From: Tubulanus polymorphus
Taxonomy: Eukaryota > Nemertea > Palaeonemertea > Tubulaniformes > Tubulanidae
Assembly: GCF_964204645.1 (NCBI RefSeq)
Contig: NC_134029.1
Span: 23,330,450-23,394,449 of the forward strand
Direction of reading: 5' to 3'
Length of the DNA stretch: 64,000 nt
A program made the position numbers and the translations under genes. A model generated the notes under the pieces. The model was not told the origin of the DNA and did not search any database. It was given only the letters and a program-made list of their open reading frames with translations. Of the stretch, positions 46,201-59,500 are shown in pieces. How positions within the stretch are numbered: position 1 is the stretch's first letter; every line of letters begins with the position of its first letter.

Positions 46201-49200
46201 TGACATGTGTCTGACATGTGCCTGACATGTGTCTGAGCTGTTCATATAATTCGATACGGATTGTTTATGGTGTTGCACTTTACAGTATCAGAGTCGGGTG
46301 ATATGTGTCCGGTGTGGAAAGATGTGTTAGAAATGTCAGATCCCGTGCAGATAAACTACGACACTATTGAACAGTTGTTTTGTCAAAGTGTACCGAACAA
46401 AAACAAAAGTGCACGGTCAGGGACTATAGACAAGAAAGAACCTACAGAAGTAAATATCGTCTGAATACATTTCCTTCAAGATGAAAAAAAAACATGTAAC
46501 CTGGTTTGGAAAATTAAATCATGCGAGTTTTCTTCTTGGAATTTCGCTTTGTATGACATTAAATCTACTTTTCTTTGCCTGATTAGATAAATCTTCTGGA
46601 CGCAAAACGTAGCATGAACGTAAATATCTGTTTGAAACAATTCAAGGCGACGAACAAAGGCATCATAGAAATGATAGTTACAGGAGATCAAGAGAAACTA
46701 GGATACGAACGGTTGAAACAGTTGGTTCAAGTATTACCAACTAGTGATGAGGTATATATGTATATATCGATCAAAGGACGTATCTGTTTCACAGACATTT
46801 CTGAATACTTCTATCCACTTTCAGAGATAAAGTTGATATGAATACATCAAAATAAATCCTAATCCGGAGGTGGATAGAAGCATTATATCCGAAACGTCGA
46901 TGTAACAGATATTTTGTGTTGATCGGGGGTTTCTTGTTCATGTATTTTGGGGTTTTCCAATTCCATAACATCAAATACATCTCCTGAAAGTTTCCATTGA
47001 ATCTTCCGTCAAAAACTGGAATTTTTTATATGCATGAATAGAATAGAACTTTCCATGGCAATTTCAGGTCGAGATGTTAAAAAGTTTCGACGGAGACATG
47101 TCGAGATTGGGCAACGCCGAGAAGTTTTTCCTAGATTTACTAGGAGTTCCAGCTTATCAGACGAGGATCGATGGCATGTTATTGAAACTCGAACACATTG
47201 CAGTGATGAACTACATCAAACCAAACGTCGAAGTTTTGATAACAGCCTGTAACGAGTTACTCGATAGCATCAGTTTAAAAGAGTTCCTAAGACTCGTACT
47301 TTACGCCGGTAATTTCATGAATTCGGTACGTGTTGGTTTCCATAAACAAAGCGACTGTCTATATTTGACTCGAAGAAAAACCCACAATCATAAGAAAAAT
47401 CTATGAGTGCAGTTTGAGCTTCGCCATTTTCGAACCGTTTTAGAATAGCATTTGGGTCGAAACGTCGAACTACTCTCATAGTTTTTCTTCATGTTATTGT
47501 GTGGATTTTTCTTCAATTCGGTGTGTGTGTTTTTTCGTTTTGATAACTCTCCTAGTTCTAGTGAAATCTAAATTCACTCAAATTAGTTTGATAACCCGAT
47601 TAGGATCGACTAAGCGCAATAAGTAGGTGGCTTTGATCCAGATTTCAATGAGATTTTACGTAGAAATCGGATTTTGGTTTTCATTCTACACGATTAAGTG
47701 TTGTACGTCTAATGAAATGTATTTACATTCATTCGATAACCCGAATAGGAGTTATCTATCGTCTAAGCGCAAAAAGTAGCAAGGTGGCCTCGGTGCAAAT
47801 TAGAATTAGAATGTTTACGTAAAGTCGGCTTCTGGAATGTCAAAGTTACTTTTGAACTTCAAAGTTCGGTATATTCGACTTGAAACGACATTCATTGATC
47901 TCATACATTGGCGTAGATTAAACAGGAGGTTCATACATCAAAAGTTGATGAAATTCATTGAACCCCAAATTGAACTTTACCTTTACGCGCTAAATATGGC
48001 CTATTTATGACACGAATGTCTCGGCTAATGCTGCTACTGAGACAACACTCTACGATGTATGACAATAATTCTGCAAGATTTGGAGACACGTGCAAACAGA
48101 TACTCGTTCTCCGTAACGATTGTCTGACCAGGCTTATGGACAATAGTTTGTAGCTATCTACGTTACTTCGATACCCACTTCCATATGGCGCGCGATAAAA
48201 ACAGCGTTATAAACAGAGACTTGGGAAATTTTACGGTTGTGTCTCTAACACCACATTAAATTGCTATAGCTGGTACATAATAACCTTTTTACTAATCATC
48301 TTCCAACGTCTTTTCATCGTTTCGCTTGTTCATCGTTTCACCTTTACTATCGTTTTACTTTTTCATTGTTTCACCTTTCCATCGTTTCATCTTTTAATCG
48401 TCATTTCGCTATCTTTTTATCATCATTTCACTATCTTCTCACCATCTTTCGAAGTAATGCTATATTTTGGTGGTTATCGCCCCCCATTCTTCTACGAACA
48501 ATAAGGATTGAGAGATATCGCTGAAAAGGTCATTTTCGTGTTTTTTATGATTCCACTTGATGGAAATTCAATAAAAGAAGCAACTTTTATGTTATCGCTG
48601 GACTTTTACGTTATCGCGAGCCAGAGTAGAAATGCTTGTCAATTAATCTGATCTTTCATATACGAATGAATTTTTTACAGGGTTGTTACGCCGGCAACTG
48701 TCTCGGGTTCAAAGTAAATTCGTTGGTTCGATTGACAGACACGAGGGCAAACAAACCGCGCATGACATTGCTGCACTTTCTCGTCGAAGAGGCAGCTAAA
48801 GGCAAGAAAGATATCCTGGCATTTGCTGACGACTTGACGAAGCCTCTCGCAGATACAGCTAGGTACGAGAGATTCTGCTAATATAAAAGACTACATTTCC
48901 TCGCATTTGCGGCGTAAATAACGTTAGATCTTGTTCAATTTGTCCCAATCAGGCTAACTATCGACGGTATCACTGGTGAACTGAACCAATTCAAAGTGGC
49001 TGTTAATAAGTTAAACAAGCAGCTAAAAAACTCTTCCGATGAACTGAAAGAACAGTTCGAAAAATTTGTCAAGGTTTGTTGATTTAGTGGTTACGTTCCA
49101 CAGCGCTCTGGCAATCAGTACTTACGAATCTTGTTACTAATCACAACGTATCGAATGTCTATTTTGACACCCACACGTAAGGCAGACATACCGGATCAGT

Positions 49201-50166
49201 GTAGTGGTTAGAATCATTATTTTGCAGGCTGCATTGACTGACATTGCTGAAGCTGAAGGAGATTTACTGGAGATTGACAGTCTAACGAAGCAATTAGGGA
49301 AACATTTCTGCGAGGATGAGAAATCGTTCTCATTACAGGAATGTCTATCGACGTTCAGGACTTTCTGCGATAAAGTACACCAGTGTGAGAAGGTATATGC
49401 CCACAGTCAAACAAAATACTCCATTCTATCCATCGCACGCTATTTATTCGTTCGGCTTGTTCTTACTTGTTCCCGAACAATTTCGAGAAAAAAAGAAGAG
49501 ATAACCGTTCGTATTGAAGATGAGAGAAGTAGGAGGGGGGAAAGAATGTTCACGAGGTGCTTATTTTGTCAAAATTCTGAGGATACAGGCAAATTTGATT
49601 ATATTACAGGAAAACGAACAAAGACGAATCACGGAAGAAAAAGCGGAGAAAAGAAGGTTGAAATTGGAGGAAATTAAAAAGAAAGGTATATTGTCCAACG
49701 ATCTAGGTAGAGTAGGCTTCAGCTGTACAAAGTGGTCGCGACTTAATGGAATTCGCACGCAGTTGGTTCGAGCTGCGCACGCGAAGGCTACTCTACCTGG
49801 GACCCTCTTCCTGGACTTTCCAATCAAAGATTAGCACAAAAGATCTAGATATATCATCTCTAATGCGTACAGGTCATTGAGATCGGTTGATTAAGCACTA
49901 TCTAGATTGGTTTTTTTTTGTCGCCACACACTGATTAATCTGAGTGGATCTGATTGTCGCTGCCAGACTGCTGCCAACTCTAGAAATCGAATTGACGGCT
50001 TTCACGTTTTACAATTTCAGACGCAGTCAAGACTCGGGACGAAGACAAATCTAACGATAACATCGTCGACAAATTACTGTTGGATATAAAACGCGGAAAC
50101 AAAGTTCGGAAACGGTCCCTTTTTCAGGCTGCTTCTGACCTTCTTACTTCCGAGAAACTATACTGA
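43263..50166 (+). CDS. INF2: INF2-type formin, common body (DID-FH1-FH2-DAD)
   Basis: Shared exons: 43263-43378, 43797-43956, 44092-44273, 44382-46092, 46286-46449, 46587-46751, 47068-47325, 48681-48862, 48953-49073, 49228-49392, 49610-49685, 50021-50166 (TGA). With exon B the product is 1320 residues. The DID continues with [16 protein letters not shown] and [13 protein letters not shown]. Exon 44382-46092 holds a Ser/Thr-rich linker and the FH1: about seven PPPPPPP(I/V/M)LPGGA units that bind profilin-actin. FH2 follows: [64 protein letters not shown]. The tail [20 protein letters not shown] matches the DAD/WH2-like segment of INF2. Formins nucleate and elongate actin filaments, and INF2 also severs them; DID-DAD contact restrains it. 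No CAAX box is seen. AATAAA overlaps the stop region (50167-50172). Confidence 0.93.
45640..45950 (+). repeat. Coding minisatellite in FH1
   Basis: Units of 39-48 bp (GGTGGAGCACCACCTCCACC, then CCCACCCATCCTCCCT) are almost identical, so FH1 length probably varies between alleles. Proline-run length differs by unit (about 7 to 10). The long glycine-rich minus frame here is its shadow. Confidence 0.9.
46136..46230. repeat. 11-bp minisatellite in a formin intron
   Basis: Nine or so copies of CTGACATGTG(C/T), in the intron just after the FH1 exon. Confidence 0.92.
48300..48440. repeat. TCATCGTTTCACCTT-type simple repeat
   Basis: Variants of CATCGTTTCACCTTT and TTTTCATCGTTTC recur about eight times in the intron before the 48681 exon. 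The rest of that 1.35-kb intron shows no coding sequence. Confidence 0.65.
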
Positions 50167-50176
50167 AATAAAATTG

Positions 50177-50214
50177 AGCTGTTTGATATATAGAATTCTA
50201 TATATCAAACAGCT
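50177..50214. repeat. 38-bp perfect palindrome in the formin 3' UTR
   Basis: AGCTGTTTGATATATAGAA and its exact reverse complement meet at the centre with no loop. It begins ten bases after the INF2 stop codon and directly follows an AATAAA. It would form a stem in the mRNA if transcription continues past it (a second AATAAA lies near 50342). Confidence 0.93.
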
Positions 50215-53200
50215 AGTTAGTTAACTAAACGGCTGCCCTCGCAAAATCCGGAAGATTAATTGACAGGTCTTCGGATTGATATAAGAGCGGTTGTGATAAT
50301 GACATCAAGACTTCGAAGACTTCGTGTCAAACACAGTACTGAAATAAACCGTAGTTTAACGCATTCTTGACCAGTGAGGCGCGAGTGAGTCTGGAGCTAT
50401 TGCTTGGGTGAGATATTGCGAAACAGTTCAATTCAGGTTCTAGTGAATATATGTCATAAAAATAGAAAAATAGAAAAAAAGATGATATACATGATATCAT
50501 TTACAATACAGACTCATTGAACGGATTTCGATAGGTCGACATTATACACACAATTTCCGTGTAAAATCCAACAAGTTTCTATCATCAGGCAATCAGTTAT
50601 GTCATTAGCAGAAGCGTTGTAGTTACTGAAAATAGACTGAACATTCCGTTTTATTAAACGTTGGATTTTTTGGTTACGAATGCGTGCGTCATCACACATT
50701 AGATAAAGCACCCCGACTTCATCATCCATCCTCGCACCTCCCGTGTTCTACCAAGGACGTTTGAAGTTTACGGATCTAACATTGACTTCGTTTTAGAATC
50801 CATGGTTCTACGAACGTTCTTTAAAGATGCCAGTGTTGATAAATTGTTGCTAGGCGTTGTTTTGACGACACTATTACCTTCTATCATCTAACTATCTTAC
50901 ATAATATTACATGGATTGCCAATGCGGTTATTTGCTAGCCATAACCGGAAGTTAATTAATCTTTCTCATCGCAAGCTAATAATCATTGTGAATGATAATT
51001 AAAAATCATAGTGAAAAATGATTAACTAGTAGACTCGCTTTCCATGAGAGTGTGCGGGTGGTAACACAATAACCGTGATCAAAATTCAACCGAATGTATA
51101 TGTGATAAGATTATTGTCCAATAGATATTCGGTTTTGCAAATTCTCCGTTCTCATTGGATCCAGTAAATGTCAGAAGACGTCTAGCGTACGAATGGACGA
51201 CGTCGTATAGAAACGAGGCGCGGGAAAATGAGACATGAGATCACACCGTCAACACAGCTTGACCTATAACTAATTACCGATTTGATCAGATAAGTACAAC
51301 AACGATAGCATTACTACAAACTTATATAGTTTCGATAGCTAATCGAGAGGTAACGATGATGGTAATCAAGTTCTTCTTCTAAATAGTCTTGTTCCGACGG
51401 TTGTCGACGAATATTGCAAAACGACCTATGCAGACCCAGCAAAGCCCGAAGGCCGAAACCCACAAAATGAATTATAAATGAAATACAAGAAATGCGGGGA
51501 TAGCACATACTGGGTCTCCTGGGGAAGAGTAATCATTGTATTCAAATTTCTAGCCATCGAAGGCACCTGCCACATAAAGACAACTTGGCGTGATTGTGAC
51601 TGTGCCAATAGTGATTGTTGAATTCCCCTCACGTTCAACAACGGCCTTCTACATGATGGACAAGATGTAACTTGTGATGCTAATGTTTTATTAATCATAA
51701 GCAACACCTCTATCTGGGTTCCACGTTAGATATATCTTTTTATCCTTGGTCAAGCGAGTGATCTAGACGTAGATACAGTAATATTACAGCGATTCTTACC
51801 AATTGCACGGACACTATTTGGCGGAAATTGCATCGCTAGCAGAGGCAATCAGTTAAGTCGTAAATAATTATCTCAAAACGCATGATTGTGACAGTTCTTT
51901 TGATGAACGACGGATATACGTCTTTACCAAATTACGACGTACATTTCATCTCATTTGTAATCATCCTAGTCTAAATATATGTTTTGGGAAATGTCACTTT
52001 GACGTTAGTCTATTTGAATATAAAACTTCTTCTTTTCAACAAGGGATTCCAGTTAAGAATTTTCCCCCATTTGAATACGGAACCAATGGCGTCTATTTGG
52101 TTTCGATTAAAAGAAAAACGCTTTGAAGTTTACATTAACGCATGACATTTGGATTTCGTAAAATCGTCCATTTTTTATTTGATAATCAGCAAGCCATAAG
52201 ATACGCTGCCGAGTCATAACAACTTACGATATTGGCAATACCGTCTTGTTAGGAAACGGTTGTTTTTCGACGGATTGAAAGTAGCAAATTAGATTTTCCG
52301 CTGATGACCCTGAACGGATTCGACGACGCAAACATCACGTAGATATCACGTGATTCAAACCGTAGAGGTATAAAGTCCATAACCTCTTTGAGGTAAAGAT
52401 GGCACATTTATTTTTCGAAGCCTCAGAAACACCTGCGCGCTGGAGATGATGGATATTCATGAATTGTGCTCGTTTATTACAAGACGACGGCGTTGGGAAT
52501 CCGGTGCTATTTCGCTAAGTTAGCGCCGTTAATGGTCTTACACGATGTAGTCGACCACGGGACCAACATTTCTGCATACAAAGTTTACAGAATCGTCCTC
52601 GAGGTATGATAAAACGGCGCGCAGACTTCCTTGTATGTTGACAAAATAGAAATCCAAATAACCCTTGAATATCCTTTGGGCTTCGCTGTCTTTCTCTCTG
52701 TCTTACTTCGGCGGCATAAAATGAAGTGGATGGTCAACACGCTATCATTAACACTTAGTAGTAACACATACTTAGTATCTCGATCACGATTCACAGTATA
52801 TCGTACGTTCCAGATGAGTATCGACTTGTGACGCGCCGAGAACTCCGACAGAAATGACGATGAGAAATACGATATAAATGTACGTATTTATTTGAACAAT
52901 CAAATAGATTGTTTCTCAACTCTCTAACGTCAATTCAATATCGTTTTTATGATTTATTAAATGAGATTTATTATATGAGATTTAGCGATCCAAAGTCGAT
53001 AAACAATTTGATTAAGTACCGTCCTCGAATTCTACGAAGGCTTTTGACTCGGCTAAAAGCTCCCAGGAGGAATCAACCGACTAAAAGATTTAAATAAAGA
53101 CATCGCGTGGTTAGTGAGTTCAGTAACGCAAGGCCATGGCTACCAAAGTTTTAAGACAACAAATGTAAGAGGTTAATTTGATTTGATCTTTTCTTTCTGT

Positions 53201-55443
53201 AAATCAAGCTATCAAAGGTTTCCCATCAACCTTTAATGTTGTTTTTAAGGTAAACCATTTTTCTACCCGTGAGATGAAAGATGATATTCAAACATCCCGA
53301 AGGTGAACTATTAATTCTTAACAAGCCAAACTTCCATTTACTTAGTTTTAGCAACTGGGAAATCAATAGCTGGTTCCAAGACTCAGTTTCAGCTTAATTT
53401 ATTGCTCCACAAGTAATTACGTTGTACCATAGACTCAACAACCTTTCGGTAGCCATATTTAACTTCCATTATTGCACAGAGCACCAGAATTTAACAGAAA
53501 GATTACAGTAGAGCGGAACGGTAATACCAAAGTTCAATTTTTGATAGAATAAACAATTGGTTAATTAAAACAGTCGATAGAAACAACAATTGTTTTGATA
53601 ATATTTATATATAAATGTAGTCAAAGCGTGTAATGGGATACCCTTTTTTAATGAACAGCCAGATTAAGCAATGACCTTTCGAACAGAACAGATTTTTTGT
53701 CGACTATTATCATCGGTATGTCGCAACGCAACATGTAATGTACTTCTCGGGCTTTGAAAAAAAGGAAATGCTACATCTCCAGTCGCTGCCATATTATATT
53801 TCTAACAGATTCTACGGTTTCGCTCAATACGGCGATATCTCCAATGAGCAACTTATGATTCGCGCATCTCGACGAGTGTCATTTATTGACGGTAGAATAT
53901 TATGGACTACGCCGTAAATCGTCTGCCCGTGATCTGTGTGAAACGTCGTGCTAATCCTATAAAAGTTTCATTTGAATCCTAATTGCAGTGATTACGGAGT
54001 AACCACTGAAAAGAACATAATCAAATTGTATGCCAAACGTGTGTAGCACATTATATATAACAGTGAATTTACCCGCATTCATAAATCAATTCTAATGGAT
54101 CCGAATTATCTTGGTATCTATCTCCACATTGCTATTAATCCCTAATTTTACGATCAAAAGAAAGGTGATTGGCTTCTCACTAGGGAATCAGTGTCACCTC
54201 CGCGCGTTGCATGTACACGCGGTGATCTAAATGAATATAGATTCAGTACTTGAATTCGATATCGAGTATGCATACCCACCCCTCATCAACAGAGCCAATA
54301 CATCCAACTTGGATAATAATATCCATGAGCTGCAGAAAAATATAAGTGGGTGAAGGTCTTTGAATTGGAGAGATTTAATCACGAAGGTTAAGAAGAGGCG
54401 GATCCAGTTTACCGCAACTACCGCTTGAGCGGTACTGACGATTGTCGAAGTGCCCTTCTATTTTTCAAATTCTGGTAGAAGTTATCGAATAATCGAGAAT
54501 GGGTAAACTTCTTATTCCTTATGTGAATGATTTTTCTTTAACAGGTCAAGATGTCATATTTTGTGGATGCAGAGAACGATTTGATGCCAAGAACTGACTC
54601 GGATTGCATCTCAGAGCCCTAAAAATCCAAAGGTTTTTACGATGTAGGAGACGATCCACAGCTGAGCAGTACGCTCAATCCGCTCCTGTAAATCACGCTA
54701 ATTTGCAAAAGAGGCTGCGTCAGTTATTAGCCTATTGTCACTGGTTTCGCTAACGGCAGATCAAAAAAATTAGATCGTCCATTTCCAAGAATCGGTCGTA
54801 TATTACATTTAAAACGACGTAGCGCTCCTAAAGATACAACTCGTTTGAATAGCTGCCATCCCTCCTCCGCAGACTTCCGCAGACTTCCGCAGACTTGAAA
54901 GTATTCCCTTCCATGATCAGGTGAGTATATCTCGATTTTTTCTCCGATTCCAGTGAAGCATAGAGCAACCAACCGCTTTAAATTCTAGGTGGACATTTAC
55001 GTCATAATTTCTATCATTTTTTTGGTTCATTTGTTAATAAGAAAGAACTCATTATTAGCGTCTCGTTTCGCTTTCCTTTTCCAGCGATATACATCACATT
55101 CCGCATTCGGTTCGTCGTTCGATGGACAAACAAAAACGATACACATGCATTATCTACAACAAAGCGCAACGAAATATGTAAAATTGCATACATGTTTAAT
55201 CAGCCCGTTTCGAATCACGTTTACTTTATAGCTCCGTCGAAGTATCGTCAGAATTTCACGCGACAACATTAGCAATTAATCTAATCATTGACTGAATATA
55301 AATGCACAACGTTCACCTTGGCATCTTAATCATCACGAGAATGTCATAGAAATTGTTACACACATCGTGAGCTTGTAAACGGCCAAAAATGTCATCGTAA
55401 ACAGTCATACTCATGCTACTTCATGTCGCATTTCATTCTAGTC

Positions 55444-55867
<424 letters not shown>

Positions 55868-56581
55868 TGTTGGTTAAATGCATTATTATATGTCAGTATT
55901 GTATATAGATTAAAGTTGAAATCCAAGCAGTTAAAAAAATTCTGTTGATAAACTTATTCGTTGTATATACTTTTCGCGTGAGGAAATTTATTCAATTTCG
56001 TCTAAATAAGAATTGATTCGACTGGTGCACTTAACGCCGCTATCTGATTAAACTAGGAGACGTATGATGACACCTGAACACTCGAAGATAAGGCATTCTC
56101 CGGGGAATAGGCTTCTTCGCTTGTTAGCCACGGGATGCATGCTAAAAAGTCAACACACGATCTTTACCAAATATTATCGGATTCGATTCGACGACCTTTT
56201 TCTTTTTATATATATAATTCAATGGAAATAATGCAAATATCTTTTTTATCGATGTATTTTTATTTTCTGATTTGAAAATTGAGAGTCGGCTTTTACAGAA
56301 AAAAGCATTCAAACTTGAAACACTTCTTAAGATATCTCGTTAGTTTACGAGCGACTTCGACGGAGGGGATGAAGTGTATTTGTATATAATTACCGCAGTT
56401 ATTTGAAACATACCCCGTTAACCTGTAATTCTACACCACGGCTAACGATGTGCACAAAATTACGTGCTGATGTATTTATGTTGTTGAGGTTGTTGAGAGT
56501 TCTATGAATGACGCGCCAGTGACGACATTGTCGCCAGTCGCTTGTCTCGCCATCAGTTAGTACAGCACCAGCAACGAACCG

Positions 56582-59500
56582 ATGAACATGTCAACTATCC
56601 ATCCTCATCACACCATGGCGAAACTAACGCCGACTAAACTATCAATTTCGAATTCGTCGGAAGTGGGAAACTCCTCGGTAAATACGACTGTTTTACCTCG
56701 AGAAATCTCATTCAACGAAGAGAATCTCGTTTCGGTGATAGCCTATTCGTGCTTGTTTATCGTCGCCGCAGTTGGAAATTTAACCGTGTTCATAACTTTG
56801 TTCCGCAATCGACAGAGAAGGTCCAGAGTCAATTTATTTATCATGCATCTCTCGATAGCTGATTTGATCGTAACATTTGTGATGTTACCGCTGGAGACTG
56901 CCTGGCATATAACTGTAGCCTGGAAGGCCGGTGATGTGGCTTGTCGAACATTAATGTTTTGCCGCGCATTCGGATTTTATTTATCGTCCTTTATCTTGGT
57001 TACTATCAGCCTCGATCGCTACTGGGCCATTGCTCATCCCCTCAGCCTCTGTGATGCGGACAAAAGAGGCAGAATCATGCTCACGATTGCCTGGTTATGT
57101 AGCACTATCGCCAGTATTCCGCAGGTAGGTTGTTCACGCATCTGTGCAAATAAAAAGAATAAGTCGAACGCGCATTAGGAACAAAGTGTCTTACAACAAA
57201 ACATCAGACTTTTGAATAAATAATGAAGTGATAATAGGTAAAAGGCAATCTCAAATATCATTCGCGACGAAACGATGAAATAGAAAATTGATTCGCCGTT
57301 GAACAGCTCTTGTTTCAATTTCAATTATGAATAATCGTAGTTCCTTGATAAGTTTCCTTTTTAGTTCAAATGGAATTATCAGTAAAAAGAGAGAAATTTC
57401 GACATTGATCAGTAGAACATTTTCAACACAATACAAAATATTATAGGAAGTAGAATACACGATAAAAGCAATTTTCCAATGCTGCATTAAGCTAACCCAT
57501 GCAAATTTGTTCCTCGTAAATGTTCTACCAGACTATTCGATATAGCTCATTTTGATTGGTGTCCCTTGCAAACCCACCCGCCACACCTCATGATGGGAAA
57601 TAATTGCTGCGTTCAACAGGAGGTTCCAGTTTCACAGTTCTCAGTTATCAGGCTCTATAATTCTAATTTTGACTGTGGAGGAAGCCTCCCTTATATGTTG
57701 ATCCAAAAAGGTTAATAGGGCAGACTATACGGAGTTCTTTTGATTAATTTGAATCGTGTTTGACTTAATCTCGTCCATTGTTACATAATTTATCGTCACA
57801 CTTTTTACATATTATATTCTATCATCAATTCCTTCTTATAAACAGTAGTACGGTATATAATTACTGATCACAGTTAAACAAACTGGTCTGATTGAAAGAT
57901 TTAACAAAAATGAATTTACCAGATAGCTTTCTACTGAAGACGGTGGAATACGAGTAATGAAAATGATATAAGGATTCAATTTTAAGTAGTTAGGGTTCGA
58001 TGGCGCCTGAGATGCAAGTTTCGCAATATGGATGGATATATTTTCCTTTAATTCCACTGTGCAATGTGTATCCATTTTTGTAACGTTTTACGCATTTGAA
58101 AAATCAGTTTTCAAAATTAAAATGTTAAAGATCCAGTTGATTCACAATTCGTTAATGTTCGTCGATTATTTCGAAAATATTCAGTCCCGTACACAAAGAC
58201 ACATATGTTATATCATACCCTATAACAATGTTGCAGCAAGATTGTTAAGGGGAACAGTAACGTTGAACGATCGAACTTTTCCTGTTTTTTTTTCTATATT
58301 TTGTTGTTTTTCTAGAACAGTTAGTTTTTTTTTCGGTGGCGTGCGGTATAAGATCAAAGTGCGTCGCGTGAGATTGCTATTATTTCCGTGTGTTTTTATT
58401 TGCGTTTCGAATATGCGTCTTGTCAGGGCGGCGTGGGATCAAGTGAATCCCGACAAAAAGCGTCGTCACATAAAAAAAAAACGGATGAGAAGAAAAGATC
58501 GATCAGGCGGTTTCTCGTCTGATCGCCGGTATATCCGTCAGGATTTTCGGGAGCTTTCGTCGAAAGCTTAGCGCTCGCAGCATAGAAAAAAAGAACACGA
58601 ATACGATTTTTTGTTATGGCGTCTCCGTGTTTATTTCACCTACGAACTCCAAAACGATTAGAGTTCATGCTTCACTTGAAACTAAGACGATTGAATTAAG
58701 TTTTCATTGTATCGATGATGATATGGACGATTGCGCAATGAATTCTATCGTTATTTTGACACAATGAAACACTCCGACAAGGCAATGGCTGAACACAGTT
58801 TGGCCGCGGCTTCCAGTGAAAAGAAAGACGACAGAAAGAAAAACAGAAACGAATAAATAAGTAAATAAATGAATGATAAATGATGAGGAAAGCAATAAGA
58901 TAACAATATAACGCTCTATATAACGAATGGTTCTCCCTGCGTCATATGACACGATAATAACTTTTTAAGTGGCTGTTTCGGGATGTTTTTTGTTTTGCAA
59001 ATATTCGAAATACGTTTCTTTTTTCGAAGTTCTCCTTGCTGTATGCGCCGATTTGGCATTCTTTTTTTCATGATGTTTCTTTTTACTTTGAAAGCGTCCG
59101 AAGACAAATGCAAAATCCTTGTTTATTCGATTTTATCTCGAATCATGGCAATTCAAAGGTTCCACTCGGACTGTTCGTTTCATATATTACAATGGTTTGG
59201 TTAACAAAGGTAGAAATGACTTTCGTCGCTGGAAATATCTATTTTCATTGGGACTTTACCGTCGAAACTTGAGCAATTGATTTTTCGATTTTCCAGTCGA
59301 CTCTCGTTATAGCAGCGAATACAGATTGCACACAGTTCGGAAGACTGATCATTGAAGCAATTACATTTTCTTTTATAATCTTCTAGGGAATAGCCATGAA
59401 TTTCCGTAGGGAAGCCTATAATCTATAAAAGCGAAAATGTCCGTGACTGTGAAACCGTACACTTTAACGTATAAAAGATTGGTTATATCTGAGAAGTCTA

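Noticed and set aside
51426-51707. 93-codon minus-strand ORF with CPSC
   Set aside because: The Cys pair is isolated, no zinc-finger pattern follows, and no neighbours support a gene.
54727-54972. 81-codon minus-strand ORF
   Set aside because: No recognised domain. It spans an 11-bp tandem repeat and has no flanking exons that extend it.
58032-58571. 179-codon plus-strand ORF in the GPCR intron
   Set aside because: Composition is AT-driven, with poly-Phe and Lys/Arg runs. There is no domain and no splice context; chance is the likelier cause.
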